A DNA stretch of 52,063 bases, from the NCBI RefSeq assembly GCF_000296695.1, contig NZ_BAFK01000025.1, positions 1 through 52,063 on the forward strand, given 5' to 3'. The notes under the pieces were generated by a model. It was not told where the DNA came from, searched no databases, and saw nothing but the letters and a program-made list of their open reading frames with translations. A program made the translations under genes and the position numbers. Below are positions 39,113 through 47,868 of the stretch, piece after piece (positions within the stretch are counted from its first letter, which is position 1; each line of letters opens with the position of its first letter). This stretch comes from Rheinheimera nanhaiensis E407-8. GTDB taxonomy: Bacteria > Pseudomonadota > Gammaproteobacteria > Enterobacterales > Alteromonadaceae.

Positions 39113-41584
39113 TTACAGGTTTTGCTCAAATAACTTATAGATCCGGCGGTACTCATCCAGCCAGCTGCTCGGCTGGCGGAAGCCATGCGGCTCTACCGGA
39201 TAAATTGCCGTTTCAAAATTGATATTTTCCTGCTCAATTAAGCGCTGCACCAAACGCACCACATCCTGAAAGAACACGTTATCGTCTACCATAGGCGCGT
39301 TAATCAGCAGCGGCTTTTTCAGGCCCTGAGTAAAGTAAATTGGCGAGCTGCGCTCATAGGCAATAGGATCTATCGCCGGTGTATTTAAAATATTAGAGGT
39401 ATAGGGGTGGTTGTAATAGGCCCAGTCACTGACCGGACGCAGTGCCGCACCGGCCTGGAATAAATCCGGCTGGGTAAACAGCGCCATAAAGGTCATAAAA
39501 CCGCCGTAAGAGCCACCATAGGTACCAATACGGTTGCGATCGACATTGGCATTTTCTACCAGCCAGTTCACACCATCGGCGAGATCTTCAATTTCCGGTG
39601 TCCCCATACGGCGGTAAATAGCAGTACGCCAGTCACGGCCATAGCCTTTTGATGCCCGGTAATCCATATCCATCACCACATAACCTTGTTGGGTTAACAG
39701 GTTATGAAAGAAGAACTCACGGAAATACCCCGACCAGCCCAGATCGCTGTTTTGCAGATAGCCCGCACCGTGGTTAAAAATCACCGCCCGGCGCTTTTCG
39801 CCCTGCTGATAGTTATCCGGGTAATACACCTTGGCAAACACCGGTTGCTCACCGTGGCTGGAGGGCACGGCAACAATTTGCGGCGCTTTAAACGGCATTT
39901 GTTTAAACAGCTCTGACACCGTATGCGTCAGCCGCGTTACTGCGGCAGCGGGTTTAGCCTCGGCGACATATAGCTCATTGGGTAGCAGGTTAGTGGAGAA
40001 ATTCAGCAGCAGTTTTTGCTCATCCGGCGATAAGCTAAAGCTGGTGCTACCGCCCAGTTTCGTCAGCTGCTCTACTTCACCGCTGGCCAGTACCGCGCGG
40101 TACACCTCGTAAATGCCGGGGTGGCTTTGGTTAGCCTGAAAATAAATGTAGCTGTCATCCTGTGTCAGCACCGGGTTTGCCACTTCAAAGGTGCCGCTGG
40201 TCAGTTTTTTCGCTTTGCCTTTTAGCGGCTTAACATACAGGTGGGCGTAACCGGTTTCTTCTGATAAATAGTACAGCGTGTCACTGTTATTTAACCAGCC
40301 AAAGTCGTTAAAGGCATAGTTAACCCAGGCTTTGTCGTGCAGGCGGTGCTGCGGTAGCAGCTTTTTACCGGCAAAATCCAGCGTCGCTATCCAGCGGTCT
40401 TTGTTATCCAGCGCTTTTAACATCAGCGCCACCTGCTGGCCATTGCTGTGCCAGCGGATCGCGCTCTGGCTCCAGTACCAATCGGTCATTAAACCAATAT
40501 CACGGATCACCTTTTCGCTTTTGTATTTCTCACCACGGGCTTTGGCATTTTCTGCTTTTACCTCGGCCAATACATCTTCGTTATACCCCGGCAGGCTGCT
40601 GTAGCTCAGCTCAGTGCTGCTACCATCCTGCAGGTTTAACAGCAGCAAACGCTGTGGTGCCGGCACCACGTCATTAACGCGGCCACGCACCGGCTGGGCG
40701 GCGATGTCGCCATTGGCGGTAATGTAGTTTGGCATAATGTCGTTGTCATTACGCTTGCTGGCTTTACGTACCGACACCAGCATGTAATCGGCCTTGGGTG
40801 ACAAACTGGCAGCCACGACCTGCATACCTTTACCCAGGTAAAAGGCGCCCGGCGCCAGGCTGTTATTCTGCTGTTTTAATTGCTGTTTGGCCTGATAGCG
40901 CTGCTCGGCGGCTTGCTGCTCTTTGGCGATAAAGGCAATCAGCTTGTGTTGCTCCTGCGCCAGATAGCCAGAGGGCACAGCGGGTGCTTTCGGGCTGTCT
41001 TCCGTTTTCAGGCTCACCAGTTCAGTGCGCTGGCCGCTTACCAGATTGTGAGCATAGAAACTCCAGCCTTCGCGGTACGCCAGGCGGCCATCAAGCAGAA
41101 ACTGTAAGTCGCTTTGCGCTGCATTATCGCGGGTTAACTGGGTTATGGCGCCGTTTGGCAGCAGACGGACAAACACATCACCTTCAAACAGCCAGGCTTG
41201 CAGGCTGCGATCGCGGTTATAAATAGCAGTCTCACTGCCCAGCGTATGCAGCTGTGCTAACGACACCGGCGTGCCATTACCCTGTGCATTCAGTGGCCGG
41301 GCATACCAGTCGCGCAGCTCACTGCCCTCGCGCTTTTGCTGATAAAACACCTGGCTGCTATCGGCGCTCCAGTAGGCAGCTTCTGGCTGACGGCCTATCC
41401 AATCCGGATCGGCCATAATTTGCTCCATGCTCAGCACCAGGCTGCTGTCAGCAGTATGTACTGCCGGCACACTCACTGGTGTGGTCTGATAGCTTAAGGG
41501 TTCGGCTTTTTTCGCCGCCAACGGGCTGCTTAACAGTGCGCTGCAAAGGGCAAGCACCAGCAAAGTAGAGTGATGTTGTGTCAT
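39113..41584 (-). CDS. S9 family peptidase (prolyl oligopeptidase/DPP-IV type)
   Basis: An 823-aa exported serine peptidase. Residues 1-24 are a signal peptide (LLVLALCSALLSSPLAA), followed by an N-terminal beta-propeller region (about 40-570) and a C-terminal alpha/beta hydrolase. The nucleophile is in GTYGGSYGGFMTF, the catalytic His is in VEPHGFRQ, and the acid lies near PMVDDNVFF. The ending YRRIYKLFEQNL is typical of S9 C-termini. It is predicted to trim proline-containing peptides in the periplasm or outside. It stands alone, with a terminator downstream. Confidence 0.92.
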   Translation of the reverse strand: MTQHHSTLLVLALCSALLSSPLAAKKAEPLSYQTTPVSVPAVHTADSSLVLSMEQIMADPDWIGRQPEAAYWSADSSQVFYQQKREGSELRDWYARPLNAQGNGTPVSLAQLHTLGSETAIYNRDRSLQAWLFEGDVFVRLLPNGAITQLTRDNAAQSDLQFLLDGRLAYREGWSFYAHNLVSGQRTELVSLKTEDSPKAPAVPSGYLAQEQHKLIAFIAKEQQAAEQRYQAKQQLKQQNNSLAPGAFYLGKGMQVVAASLSPKADYMLVSVRKASKRNDNDIMPNYITANGDIAAQPVRGRVNDVVPAPQRLLLLNLQDGSSTELSYSSLPGYNEDVLAEVKAENAKARGEKYKSEKVIRDIGLMTDWYWSQSAIRWHSNGQQVALMLKALDNKDRWIATLDFAGKKLLPQHRLHDKAWVNYAFNDFGWLNNSDTLYYLSEETGYAHLYVKPLKGKAKKLTSGTFEVANPVLTQDDSYIYFQANQSHPGIYEVYRAVLASGEVEQLTKLGGSTSFSLSPDEQKLLLNFSTNLLPNELYVAEAKPAAAVTRLTHTVSELFKQMPFKAPQIVAVPSSHGEQPVFAKVYYPDNYQQGEKRRAVIFNHGAGYLQNSDLGWSGYFREFFFHNLLTQQGYVVMDMDYRASKGYGRDWRTAIYRRMGTPEIEDLADGVNWLVENANVDRNRIGTYGGSYGGFMTFMALFTQPDLFQAGAALRPVSDWAYYNHPYTSNILNTPAIDPIAYERSSPIYFTQGLKKPLLINAPMVDDNVFFQDVVRLVQRLIEQENINFETAIYPVEPHGFRQPSSWLDEYRRIYKLFEQNL

Positions 41585-41693
41585 AAACCTGTTCTTATCA
41601 TGATAAAAGACGCCCTGTTATACAAAGAGCGCCAGCTTTGTGCAACCGCCATAGCGGCGAATGCGGCTGAACGCGGGCATGATAAGATTAAGC

Positions 41694-41721
41694 GAAAAAA
41701 AACCGGCCCACACCGGGCCGG
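41694..41721 (-). terminator. Rho-independent terminator of azoR
   Basis: A CCGGCCC/GGGCCGG stem with loop ACACC and an A run to its left, read as T run on the minus strand. It lies 57 bp downstream of the azoR stop. Confidence 0.85.
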
Positions 41722-41778
41722 CAGAAAACAGCGTGAATAGCAGATATTCGAACAGCTGTGGAGAAGTAACTGATAAAA

Positions 41779-42387
41779 CTAGGCGGCGATTTTAGCGCTT
41801 AATTCAGCTAAACGCGCTTTGGCTGCGGTAAGCGCCGCCTGTTGTGCGTCCGCTCCCATATTCAGGCCTTCGGCGTAGATAAAATGCACATCTTTTAAAC
41901 CGACAAAGTTTAAAAAGGTGTGTAAAAACGGCGTTTGGCTGTCCAGCGCCGTGCCCTGATAAACGCCACCGCGGGTAGCAAATACCACTACCGGCTTATC
42001 GTCCAGCAGGCCAACCGGGCCTTGCTCAGTATATTTAAAGGTAACGCCAGCGCGGGCCACCCGATCCAGCAGCGCCTTTAGTTGTGATGGCACGCCAAAG
42101 TTATACATCGGCACCCCCAGCACAATCACATCAGCTGCTTTGATGCGTGCAATCAGCTGGTCTGAAATGGCGGCTAACTGCTGCTGCTCGCTGCTGCGCT
42201 GCTCAGTGGGTGTCATCCAGGCGGCAATTTCTGCCATTTCCAGATGGCCAACCGGATCCGTATTTAAATCCAGCGTGTCCAGTGTGAAGCTGCCCTTAGG
42301 CAACTGCGCCAAAAATTGCTGCGCTAACTGAACTGAGTGGCCTTTATCACCGTTAATAGAGCTGTTAATCAGTAAAATTTGTTTCAT
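41779..42387 (-). CDS. azoR: FMN-dependent NADH-azoreductase
   Basis: A 202-aa flavodoxin-like quinone/azo reductase. It starts MKQILLINSSINGDKGHSVQL (FMN phosphate-binding segment) and has the flavin-contacting PMYNFGVPSQLKALLDRVARAGVTF motif. The ATG at 42387 has GGAG 8 nt upstream; the longer frame would add 13 codons without ribosome site. AzoR-type enzymes reduce quinones by two electrons and protect against electrophile and thiol stress. It is divergent from the ECF sigma/ChrR pair, with 183 bp between the starts. Confidence 0.93.
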   Translation of the reverse strand: MKQILLINSSINGDKGHSVQLAQQFLAQLPKGSFTLDTLDLNTDPVGHLEMAEIAAWMTPTEQRSSEQQQLAAISDQLIARIKAADVIVLGVPMYNFGVPSQLKALLDRVARAGVTFKYTEQGPVGLLDDKPVVVFATRGGVYQGTALDSQTPFLHTFLNFVGLKDVHFIYAEGLNMGADAQQAALTAAKARLAELSAKIAA

Positions 42388-42463
42388 GGTGCATCTCCGG
42401 TTAGGTATAGCGGCATAATACAACAACTAAATAGGACAAAAAGCAGAATAAAACGCACATACC

Positions 42464-42484
42464 TTTCTATTTTTTAAATAGAAA
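42464..42484. promoter_or_regulatory. Perfect inverted repeat in the azoR/sigma-factor intergenic region
   Basis: TTTCTATTT-TTT-AAATAGAAA, a 9-bp perfect inverted repeat with a 3-bp centre. It lies about 77 bp upstream of azoR and 87 bp upstream of the sigma factor gene. It could be an operator for a regulator of azoR; the protein that binds it is unknown. Confidence 0.45.
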
Positions 42485-42570
42485 AATAACCAAACCAGCG
42501 GCGTAAAGCCGGCGTAAAAGGCGCAGAGCAATTAAAACGTCGGTAAGCGACCTAACCGGGAACAGCAAAG

Positions 42571-43227
42571 ATGTTGAAGTCAGTCAGCGTACCAAGGCAT
42601 GATAGGGTCCCTCAAGCCATTACGGACACCCGCGATCCTATGTCAGGGCAAGAAAACGCCACCGCCAGTCAGTGGGAAGATGCACTTACTTTTGTTGCGT
42701 TGCAGCGCGATAAAGCCGCCTACGCCGAACTGTTCAGTTACTTCGCGCCGAGGCTAAAAGCCTTTGGCATGAAAATGTTTGGTAATGAACAACAAGCATT
42801 GGAAATGGTGCAAGACACCATGCTCAATGTGTGGAAAAAAGCTGCTCTGTTTGATGCATCACGCGGCTGTGCTTCTACCTGGATCTTTACCATAGCGCGT
42901 AACGTACGCTTTGACATGTTACGAAAAAAGCAAAGCCGCAAAGATGATATCAGCGCGGACGACTTATGGTTAAACGGCGAGTACCCGGAGCCACAGGCCG
43001 ATGATGAGGCGGCGCAGTGGGATAACCAGCTACTCAGTGAAAAATTAGCGCCGCACTTTGCGCAATTACCGCCTGCACAGCGGGAAGTGATGGAAAAAGT
43101 GTATTTACAGGAAAAGTCACATCAGGAAGTATCAGACGAGCTGGGTATTCCGCTTGGTACGGTAAAGTCGCGGATCCGCTTAGCGCTGGACAGATTAAGA
43201 GAGGCATTAGATGGCGCACGCAATTAA
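42571..43227 (+). CDS. ECF sigma factor (RpoE/ChrR-type, group ECF11-like)
   Basis: A 218-aa sigma-70 family protein. Region 2 is visible in LFSYFAPRLKAFGMKMFGN and QDTMLNVWKKAALFD, then ASTWIFTIARNVRFDMLRK. Region 4 is visible in LPPAQREVMEKVYLQ and HQEVSDELGIPLGTVKSRI. The anti-sigma gene overlaps its 3' end by 17 nt, and that partner is of ChrR type. This points to the singlet-oxygen/oxidative-stress class described in Rhodobacter. An alternative ATG lies 23 codons inside (42640); the residues before it have no homology to region 2, so the true start is uncertain. Confidence 0.9.
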   Translation: MLKSVSVPRHDRVPQAITDTRDPMSGQENATASQWEDALTFVALQRDKAAYAELFSYFAPRLKAFGMKMFGNEQQALEMVQDTMLNVWKKAALFDASRGCASTWIFTIARNVRFDMLRKKQSRKDDISADDLWLNGEYPEPQADDEAAQWDNQLLSEKLAPHFAQLPPAQREVMEKVYLQEKSHQEVSDELGIPLGTVKSRIRLALDRLREALDGARN

Positions 43228-43903
43228 GTTTCATCCCGGCATGGCGTTGCTGGAACAATACGCCGAAGGTACCTTAAGTGCCGACGTAGCACTGGCGGTT
43301 GCCGCGCATATTGACTTATGCCCACACTGTCAGCGGTTAAGCCAGGATATTACTACCGATCTGGCCGGCCAGTTGGCACAGCAAAGGGTGAAAAAAGACC
43401 CGCATGACTGGAGTGATATGCTGGCAGCGATTATGGCAGAGCCCGCAATGGCTAAGGCTGAACTACAGGCAGAGCAACACAAAGCACAGCGCGCCGCCTA
43501 TGAGCCTATTGTTGTTAACCAGCGCCAGTTTATGCTGCCACGTGCACTGCAGCGGCTGGCGAGCAACCATGGTAAATGGTTAACGCTGGGCGGTATCGCC
43601 ACGGCCAAGCTGCCGGCCGGTGGTGAGCATCATGTCTCGCTGTTGTATATCGACAAAGACACCGAAGTGCCACAGCACACCCATTTAGGCCTGGAAATGA
43701 CGCTGGTGTTGTCAGGCAAAATTGCCGATGAAAACGGCGAGTATTGTGCCGGTGATTTGCTGATAAACTCACCGGACGATACCCATACCCCGCGCACCCT
43801 GGCAAACGAAGATTGTTTATGTTTATCGGTATTAAGTGCGCCACTGCAGTTTAAAAAGGGCTTAACCCGCTTGTTAAACCCGCTGCAGCAGTTTTTTTAC
43901 TGA
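43211..43903 (+). CDS. ChrR-type zinc-binding anti-sigma factor with cupin domain
   Basis: A 230-aa anti-sigma factor. The N-terminal zinc module (about 1-80) holds the Hx3Cx2C motif in HIDLCPHC plus upstream His. The C-terminal cupin (about 115-215) has QHTHLGLEMTLVLSGKIADENGEY and the Asp/His pair DDTHTPR, consistent with the ChrR cupin that binds a second zinc and senses reactive oxygen. It binds and holds the sigma factor in the cytoplasm. The start overlaps the sigma gene by 17 nt, so their stoichiometry is coupled. A terminator follows. Confidence 0.9.
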   Translation: MAHAIKFHPGMALLEQYAEGTLSADVALAVAAHIDLCPHCQRLSQDITTDLAGQLAQQRVKKDPHDWSDMLAAIMAEPAMAKAELQAEQHKAQRAAYEPIVVNQRQFMLPRALQRLASNHGKWLTLGGIATAKLPAGGEHHVSLLYIDKDTEVPQHTHLGLEMTLVLSGKIADENGEYCAGDLLINSPDDTHTPRTLANEDCLCLSVLSAPLQFKKGLTRLLNPLQQFFY

Positions 43904-43937
43904 TCCCTTTCTCTCTAAGCTGGCAGGAAGTACCTGA

Positions 43938-43973
43938 CGCCGCACGCTGTAAAAAGCTGCGGCGCTTTTTTTT
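43938..43973 (+). terminator. Rho-independent terminator of the sigma/anti-sigma operon
   Basis: CGCCGCA and TGCGGCG pair around a 13-bp loop, followed by eight T. It begins 35 bp after the ChrR-type stop and lies between converging operons. Confidence 0.88.
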
Positions 43974-43976
43974 GCG

Positions 43977-46229
43977 CTATTGTAATAACGCCATGCCGCC
44001 TTTGAGGTTATACACCCGGTTAAAGCCAAGCCGGCCCAGCACTTTGCAGGCCACCAGGCTGCGGTTACCCGAGCGACACACCAATAACAGCGGCTGCTGC
44101 GGCGTTAGCTGGCCTTTAATCAGTGCGTCGGCCAGTTTAGACAGCGGAATTTCCAGTACCGGATAAGGCTGGGTTAAATAGCCGGCCAAAGCGCCAGCGC
44201 TTTGCTCATGCGGCTCACGCACATCCACCAACACCAGCTCAGGTTGCTGTTGCATAAAGGCATTTAACTGCTTTGCGGCAATAACGTCGGTAGCGTCAGA
44301 GAAGCTGACCTCAACCAGACCACACAGATGCTGGCTGTGCTGCTGTAAGCTCAGTGCCTGTTGCTGCAGTTGTTGTTGCCAGTCGCTGTTGCTGCTGTTA
44401 TCTAGCAGCTCCTGTAGCAGCGGCTGCTCGGCAATGGCCAGGTTAAAACAGGTAAAAAAGCGCTGCGCATAGTCATGGCTTGACAGCAGCAAAGTATCAG
44501 GCGCCACTTTAGCGGCTAACAACCTGATGCTGTCGGCCAGGGCGCTGATATCACCGCCGGGTAAATCGGTGCGGCCAACGCCGCCCGGCAATATAACATC
44601 GCCACAGAACACCGCCACTAACCTCTTATCCAGTGTCAGCAATAAGCTTACCGCTTCGGGTGTATGGCCCGGCGTTGGCAGGCGGCGTAATGCATAACAG
44701 CCAAACTCCAGTGTGCTACAACCCTGCGGCCAGCCCAACACGTCACAGGCCGCGCTGTTGCACAGTGCATGGCCATCTGGCTCGCCCAGCAATGTCAGCA
44801 GCTCCTGACGGGCCGATTGATGGTCACGGTGTATATGGGTATCCAAAATCGCTGCAACACTCAGGCCCTGGCCCTGAATAATATTGGCAATGCGCAGTGC
44901 CAGCGGTAGCACCGGATCAATCACCACGGCGCGGCGTGTATCCGGACAAATCAGCAAATAACTGCATAAGGCGTCGTGTTTTAACTGGACTAACCCCTGT
45001 GCGTGCAGCTCCAGCGTCGGGGTGGCGTCGGTTAACACCAGACAGTGTTGGCACACAACTTTACTCAGCGCCCGAATGGCGGCGCAGGCGCGGTCACACT
45101 CTGCCTGGGTCATGGCCGGGCCAAACGACAAGCGGATAGCCCCCTGCGAACGCCAGCTTTCCAGCCCCATCGCATCCAGCACAAAGCTGCTGGGCACTTT
45201 AGAGCTGCAGGCCGAGCCTGAGCTAACGCGAATACCGGCGGCATCAAACAAATCCATAATGTCTTTGCTGTAAAAGCCCGGCACGGAAAAATTGATGGTG
45301 GTAGGCACGACATAAGGCGCATCACTGTTTAGCAGCATGGCAGGAAATACCTGCTTTAACGCGTTAATTAACTGCTCGCGGTAATGCCACAGCACAGGTT
45401 CCGCCACAAAGGCAGAGCCGCTCGCTTTGGCCAGCTCAGTAAAGACGGCATGCAGCGCTGCGATGCCCGGCAGGTTCTCTGTACCCGAGCGCAGGCCACT
45501 TTCCTGGCCGCCACCGGCAATCACCGGCTGATAAGGTGCACCTTTACGCACATATAAAAAACCGATGCCTTTGGGCGCATAGAGTTTATGGCCACTAAAG
45601 GGCGCATAGTCGATACTGGTTTGCGAGATATTCAGCGCCATTTTGCCCAGCGCCTGCACGCAATCTACCAACCAGTACACGCCGGGGTTTACCGCCCGGA
45701 TCAGCTGCTCCAGTGCGGCTAAGTCTTGTTTGACACCGGTTTCATTATTGGCGGCCATGGTGCAAATTATGGCGGCGGCTGGCAACTGCTGACGGATAAA
45801 AGCCTCGTCCAACAGGCCAGCGCGGTTAACCGGAATCGCCATCAGGCTGGCATGCACGCCCAATACCTTATTCCAGTGTTTTAAACTCTCCGGCACGGCT
45901 TTGTGCTCGGTAGCGCCATACAGCAGCAGGGTATTTGGCCCGGTCAGGCTACGCTCGCGGGCAGCCAGTAAGGCTGAGACGACGGCGGCCTGAATACCTT
46001 CAGTGGCACCTGAGGTAAATAAAATATCGCCACTGCTGGCACCAATCAGCTGGCGGGCTAAAGCGCGGGTGCTTTCCAGCTCAGCTTTGGCCTTAATGCC
46101 AGCGGCATGGCTGCTACTGGGGTTACCAAAGCCATATTGCATCACATGCATAGCCGCCTGTGCTGCCTGCGGTAACACCGGCGTCGTGGCGTTGTTATCC
46201 AGATAAATTTCCTGTTTCGCGCTTAGCAT
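43977..46229 (-). CDS. Cysteine desulfurase / MBL-fold persulfide-dioxygenase-like / rhodanese triple-domain fusion
   Basis: A 750-aa protein with three sulfur-handling domains. Residues ~5-390 are a NifS/IscS-like desulfurase: EIYLDNNATTPV, PLP Lys215 in SGHK, active-site Cys341 in SSGSACSS. Residues 393-396 form a CxxC (CQHC) linker. Residues ~410-610 are a metallo-beta-lactamase fold of the ETHE1/Blh type: THIHRDH (465-470), TPGHTPEAV, CGDVILPGGVGRTD, SSHDY. Residues ~640-750 are a rhodanese with Cys718 in CRSGNRS and DVREPHE. All catalytic residues I expect are intact. The likely flow is persulfide made on Cys341, oxidised or passed through the MBL and rhodanese domains. The ATG at 46229 has GGTGAG upstream. 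Confidence 0.88.
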   Translation of the reverse strand: MLSAKQEIYLDNNATTPVLPQAAQAAMHVMQYGFGNPSSSHAAGIKAKAELESTRALARQLIGASSGDILFTSGATEGIQAAVVSALLAARERSLTGPNTLLLYGATEHKAVPESLKHWNKVLGVHASLMAIPVNRAGLLDEAFIRQQLPAAAIICTMAANNETGVKQDLAALEQLIRAVNPGVYWLVDCVQALGKMALNISQTSIDYAPFSGHKLYAPKGIGFLYVRKGAPYQPVIAGGGQESGLRSGTENLPGIAALHAVFTELAKASGSAFVAEPVLWHYREQLINALKQVFPAMLLNSDAPYVVPTTINFSVPGFYSKDIMDLFDAAGIRVSSGSACSSKVPSSFVLDAMGLESWRSQGAIRLSFGPAMTQAECDRACAAIRALSKVVCQHCLVLTDATPTLELHAQGLVQLKHDALCSYLLICPDTRRAVVIDPVLPLALRIANIIQGQGLSVAAILDTHIHRDHQSARQELLTLLGEPDGHALCNSAACDVLGWPQGCSTLEFGCYALRRLPTPGHTPEAVSLLLTLDKRLVAVFCGDVILPGGVGRTDLPGGDISALADSIRLLAAKVAPDTLLLSSHDYAQRFFTCFNLAIAEQPLLQELLDNSSNSDWQQQLQQQALSLQQHSQHLCGLVEVSFSDATDVIAAKQLNAFMQQQPELVLVDVREPHEQSAGALAGYLTQPYPVLEIPLSKLADALIKGQLTPQQPLLLVCRSGNRSLVACKVLGRLGFNRVYNLKGGMALLQ

Positions 46230-46324
46230 GGCTCACCCGGTTATAACCAAAAGATATATATTATTCCGGCTAATGATAACGACTATACCGCCACGCCTCA
46301 AGCACCCGCTGGCGCAGAAAAACA

Positions 46325-46348
46325 ACAAACCGCCCGAAGGCGGTTTGT
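46325..46348 (-). terminator. Rho-independent terminator of fadR
   Basis: ACAAACCGCC-CGAA-GGCGGTTTGT, a 10-bp perfect stem with a CGAA tetraloop. Read on the minus strand it is followed by TGTTTTTC. It lies just past the fadR stop at 46356. Confidence 0.88.
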
Positions 46349-46355
46349 GTTAGCG

Positions 46356-47072
46356 TTATTCAACCAGATCTTTGGGGATCTGCGGCCGTAATTCCGACCA
46401 GACCAAACCACTTTCTTTACCGTATTTACGCACCGCAAACACCACTTCGTCAAACTTGCCGTTTTCGGCGTACAGCTTTATCTGATGATAGTACTTACGC
46501 GCCAGTTCACGTGCTTTGGGGTGTGAAAAATAAAAGCGGGCAATTTTGTTATACAGGCCGCGAAAGCCATTTAAGATCAGCACATAAATCCGGTTAGACG
46601 AATGCAGCGCCAGCTCATGGTTCAGGTTGTAATCAAACTCGGCAAAGGCTTCGGCAGTATCTTCCAGTGCTTCGGCACCGGCAAAAATTTCAACTACCTG
46701 CGCCGCATGGTTTTTAATGGCGCCACGAATATAGATAGCGCTGATATTGGTGCGGGCTGATAACAGCTCGTCTACCAGCTCAGGCATGCGCTCTTCGTCC
46801 AGCCGTGCCAGCGTTTCCAGAATATTTAACCCGGACGTTTCCCAAAAGTTATTCACTTTGGTGGGCTTGCCGTGCTGTATGGTCAGCCAGCCATCCCGCG
46901 CTAAACGCTGTAATACTTCGCGCAAAGTGGTACGGGTAACCCCTATCAGCTCAGATAACTCGCGCTCTGCCGGCAGAATGCTGCCAGGCGCAAATTTTCC
47001 GTTCCAGATCGAGTCAACAATGTACTCTTCAGCAAACCCGGCCGGGCTTTGCGCTTTAATCAGATTAGTCAT
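46356..47072 (-). CDS. fadR: Fatty acid metabolism regulator FadR
   Basis: A 238-aa GntR-family regulator that binds long-chain acyl-CoA and switches between fatty acid degradation repression and biosynthesis activation. The winged-helix (about 8-75) shows [30 protein letters not shown] and [19 protein letters not shown], very close to E. coli FadR. The acyl-CoA-binding C-terminal domain follows. I chose the ATG at 47072 ([13 protein letters not shown]), giving the canonical length; the frame opens 22 codons earlier. Its divergent neighbour is dsbB, as in enterobacteria (fadR...dsbB). Confidence 0.95.
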   Translation of the reverse strand: MTNLIKAQSPAGFAEEYIVDSIWNGKFAPGSILPAERELSELIGVTRTTLREVLQRLARDGWLTIQHGKPTKVNNFWETSGLNILETLARLDEERMPELVDELLSARTNISAIYIRGAIKNHAAQVVEIFAGAEALEDTAEAFAEFDYNLNHELALHSSNRIYVLILNGFRGLYNKIARFYFSHPKARELARKYYHQIKLYAENGKFDEVVFAVRKYGKESGLVWSELRPQIPKDLVE

Positions 47073-47233
47073 GCGGATCTGTCCGTCTTCTTGTTTACAA
47101 ATTTGCACTGATTGTACCAGAGCGCCAACAGTTAACAAGTCACCGCCCCAAAATAGCCGGCGGATTGTACATTAAGGCTAAATGCCGTAGATTAGCCACA
47201 GCAGTACAAAAGTCCCGTGTAGAAGGATAAAAA

Positions 47234-47770
47234 ATGCTTCAAAAAATCAAACGTTTATCTATGCAGCGCTGGGGATGGGGCCTGGTGGTGTTATCAAGCG
47301 CGGCCTTGCTGGCCACGGCGCTGTACTTTCAATATGGCCTGAATATGCAGCCCTGTATTAAGTGCATTTATGTACGTGCCGCTTTCGCCGGGATCTTACT
47401 GGCCGGCATTATTGGCCTGCTCTCACCGAAAACAGCACTGCTTAGGTTAGTTGCGCTGCTGGGCATAATAGCCAGTGGCGTGTTTGGCATACTGCAAGCC
47501 TATGAATTACTGGAAATTGAGCAACTACTGGCCGAAGGCGGCTTTTTTAGCTGCGCGCTGTTTGCCGAGTTCCCCGGCTGGCTGGCGCTGGACAAATGGC
47601 TACCGGCGGTGTTTGAGCCTACCGGCAGCTGCGGTGATACCAGCTGGCAGTTTATGGGCCAAAGCATGGCGTTCTGGAGTGCCTTTGCATTATGGGGTTA
47701 TACGGCAACAGCGGCCGTATTGCTGTTCGCGCAGCTGGCACGCATCAGTAATAACCCTTACCGTGGTTAA
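47234..47770 (+). CDS. dsbB: Disulfide bond formation protein DsbB
   Basis: A 178-aa inner-membrane protein that reoxidises DsbA and passes electrons to quinone. It has four membrane helices. The first redox pair is Cys41/Cys44 (PCIKC), the same numbers as in E. coli. The second pair is in FFSCALFAEFPGW and the Cys of PTGSCGD. The Arg following (IYVRA) is the quinone-site residue seen in the family. A 13-bp tandem repeat begins at its stop codon. Confidence 0.95.
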   Translation: MLQKIKRLSMQRWGWGLVVLSSAALLATALYFQYGLNMQPCIKCIYVRAAFAGILLAGIIGLLSPKTALLRLVALLGIIASGVFGILQAYELLEIEQLLAEGGFFSCALFAEFPGWLALDKWLPAVFEPTGSCGDTSWQFMGQSMAFWSAFALWGYTATAAVLLFAQLARISNNPYRG

Positions 47771-47799
47771 GAGCCGTGGTTAAAAACCGCGGTTAAAGC
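47761..47799. repeat. 13-bp tandem repeat, three copies
   Basis: CCGTGGTTAAGAG, CCGTGGTTAAAAA and CCGCGGTTAAAGC follow one another directly. The first copy contains the dsbB stop codon (TAA at 47768-47770) and each later copy also carries TAA. This looks like slipped-strand duplication at the gene end. Confidence 0.8.
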
Positions 47800-47815
47800 G
47801 CGAAGCTGTTAACAC

Positions 47816-47847
47816 AACAACACCGGTGAAAACCGGTGTTGTTGTTT
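47816..47847. terminator. Bidirectional terminator between dsbB and the OYE gene
   Basis: AACAACACCGGT-GAAA-ACCGGTGTTGTT, a 12-bp perfect stem with a GAAA tetraloop, followed by GTTTG. It lies between converging genes. Confidence 0.88.
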
Positions 47848-47868
47848 GTAGCAGTACTAATTCCACTG

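Noticed and set aside
47761..47799. Short CRISPR-like array
   Set aside because: The units are directly adjacent with no spacers; this is a simple tandem repeat.
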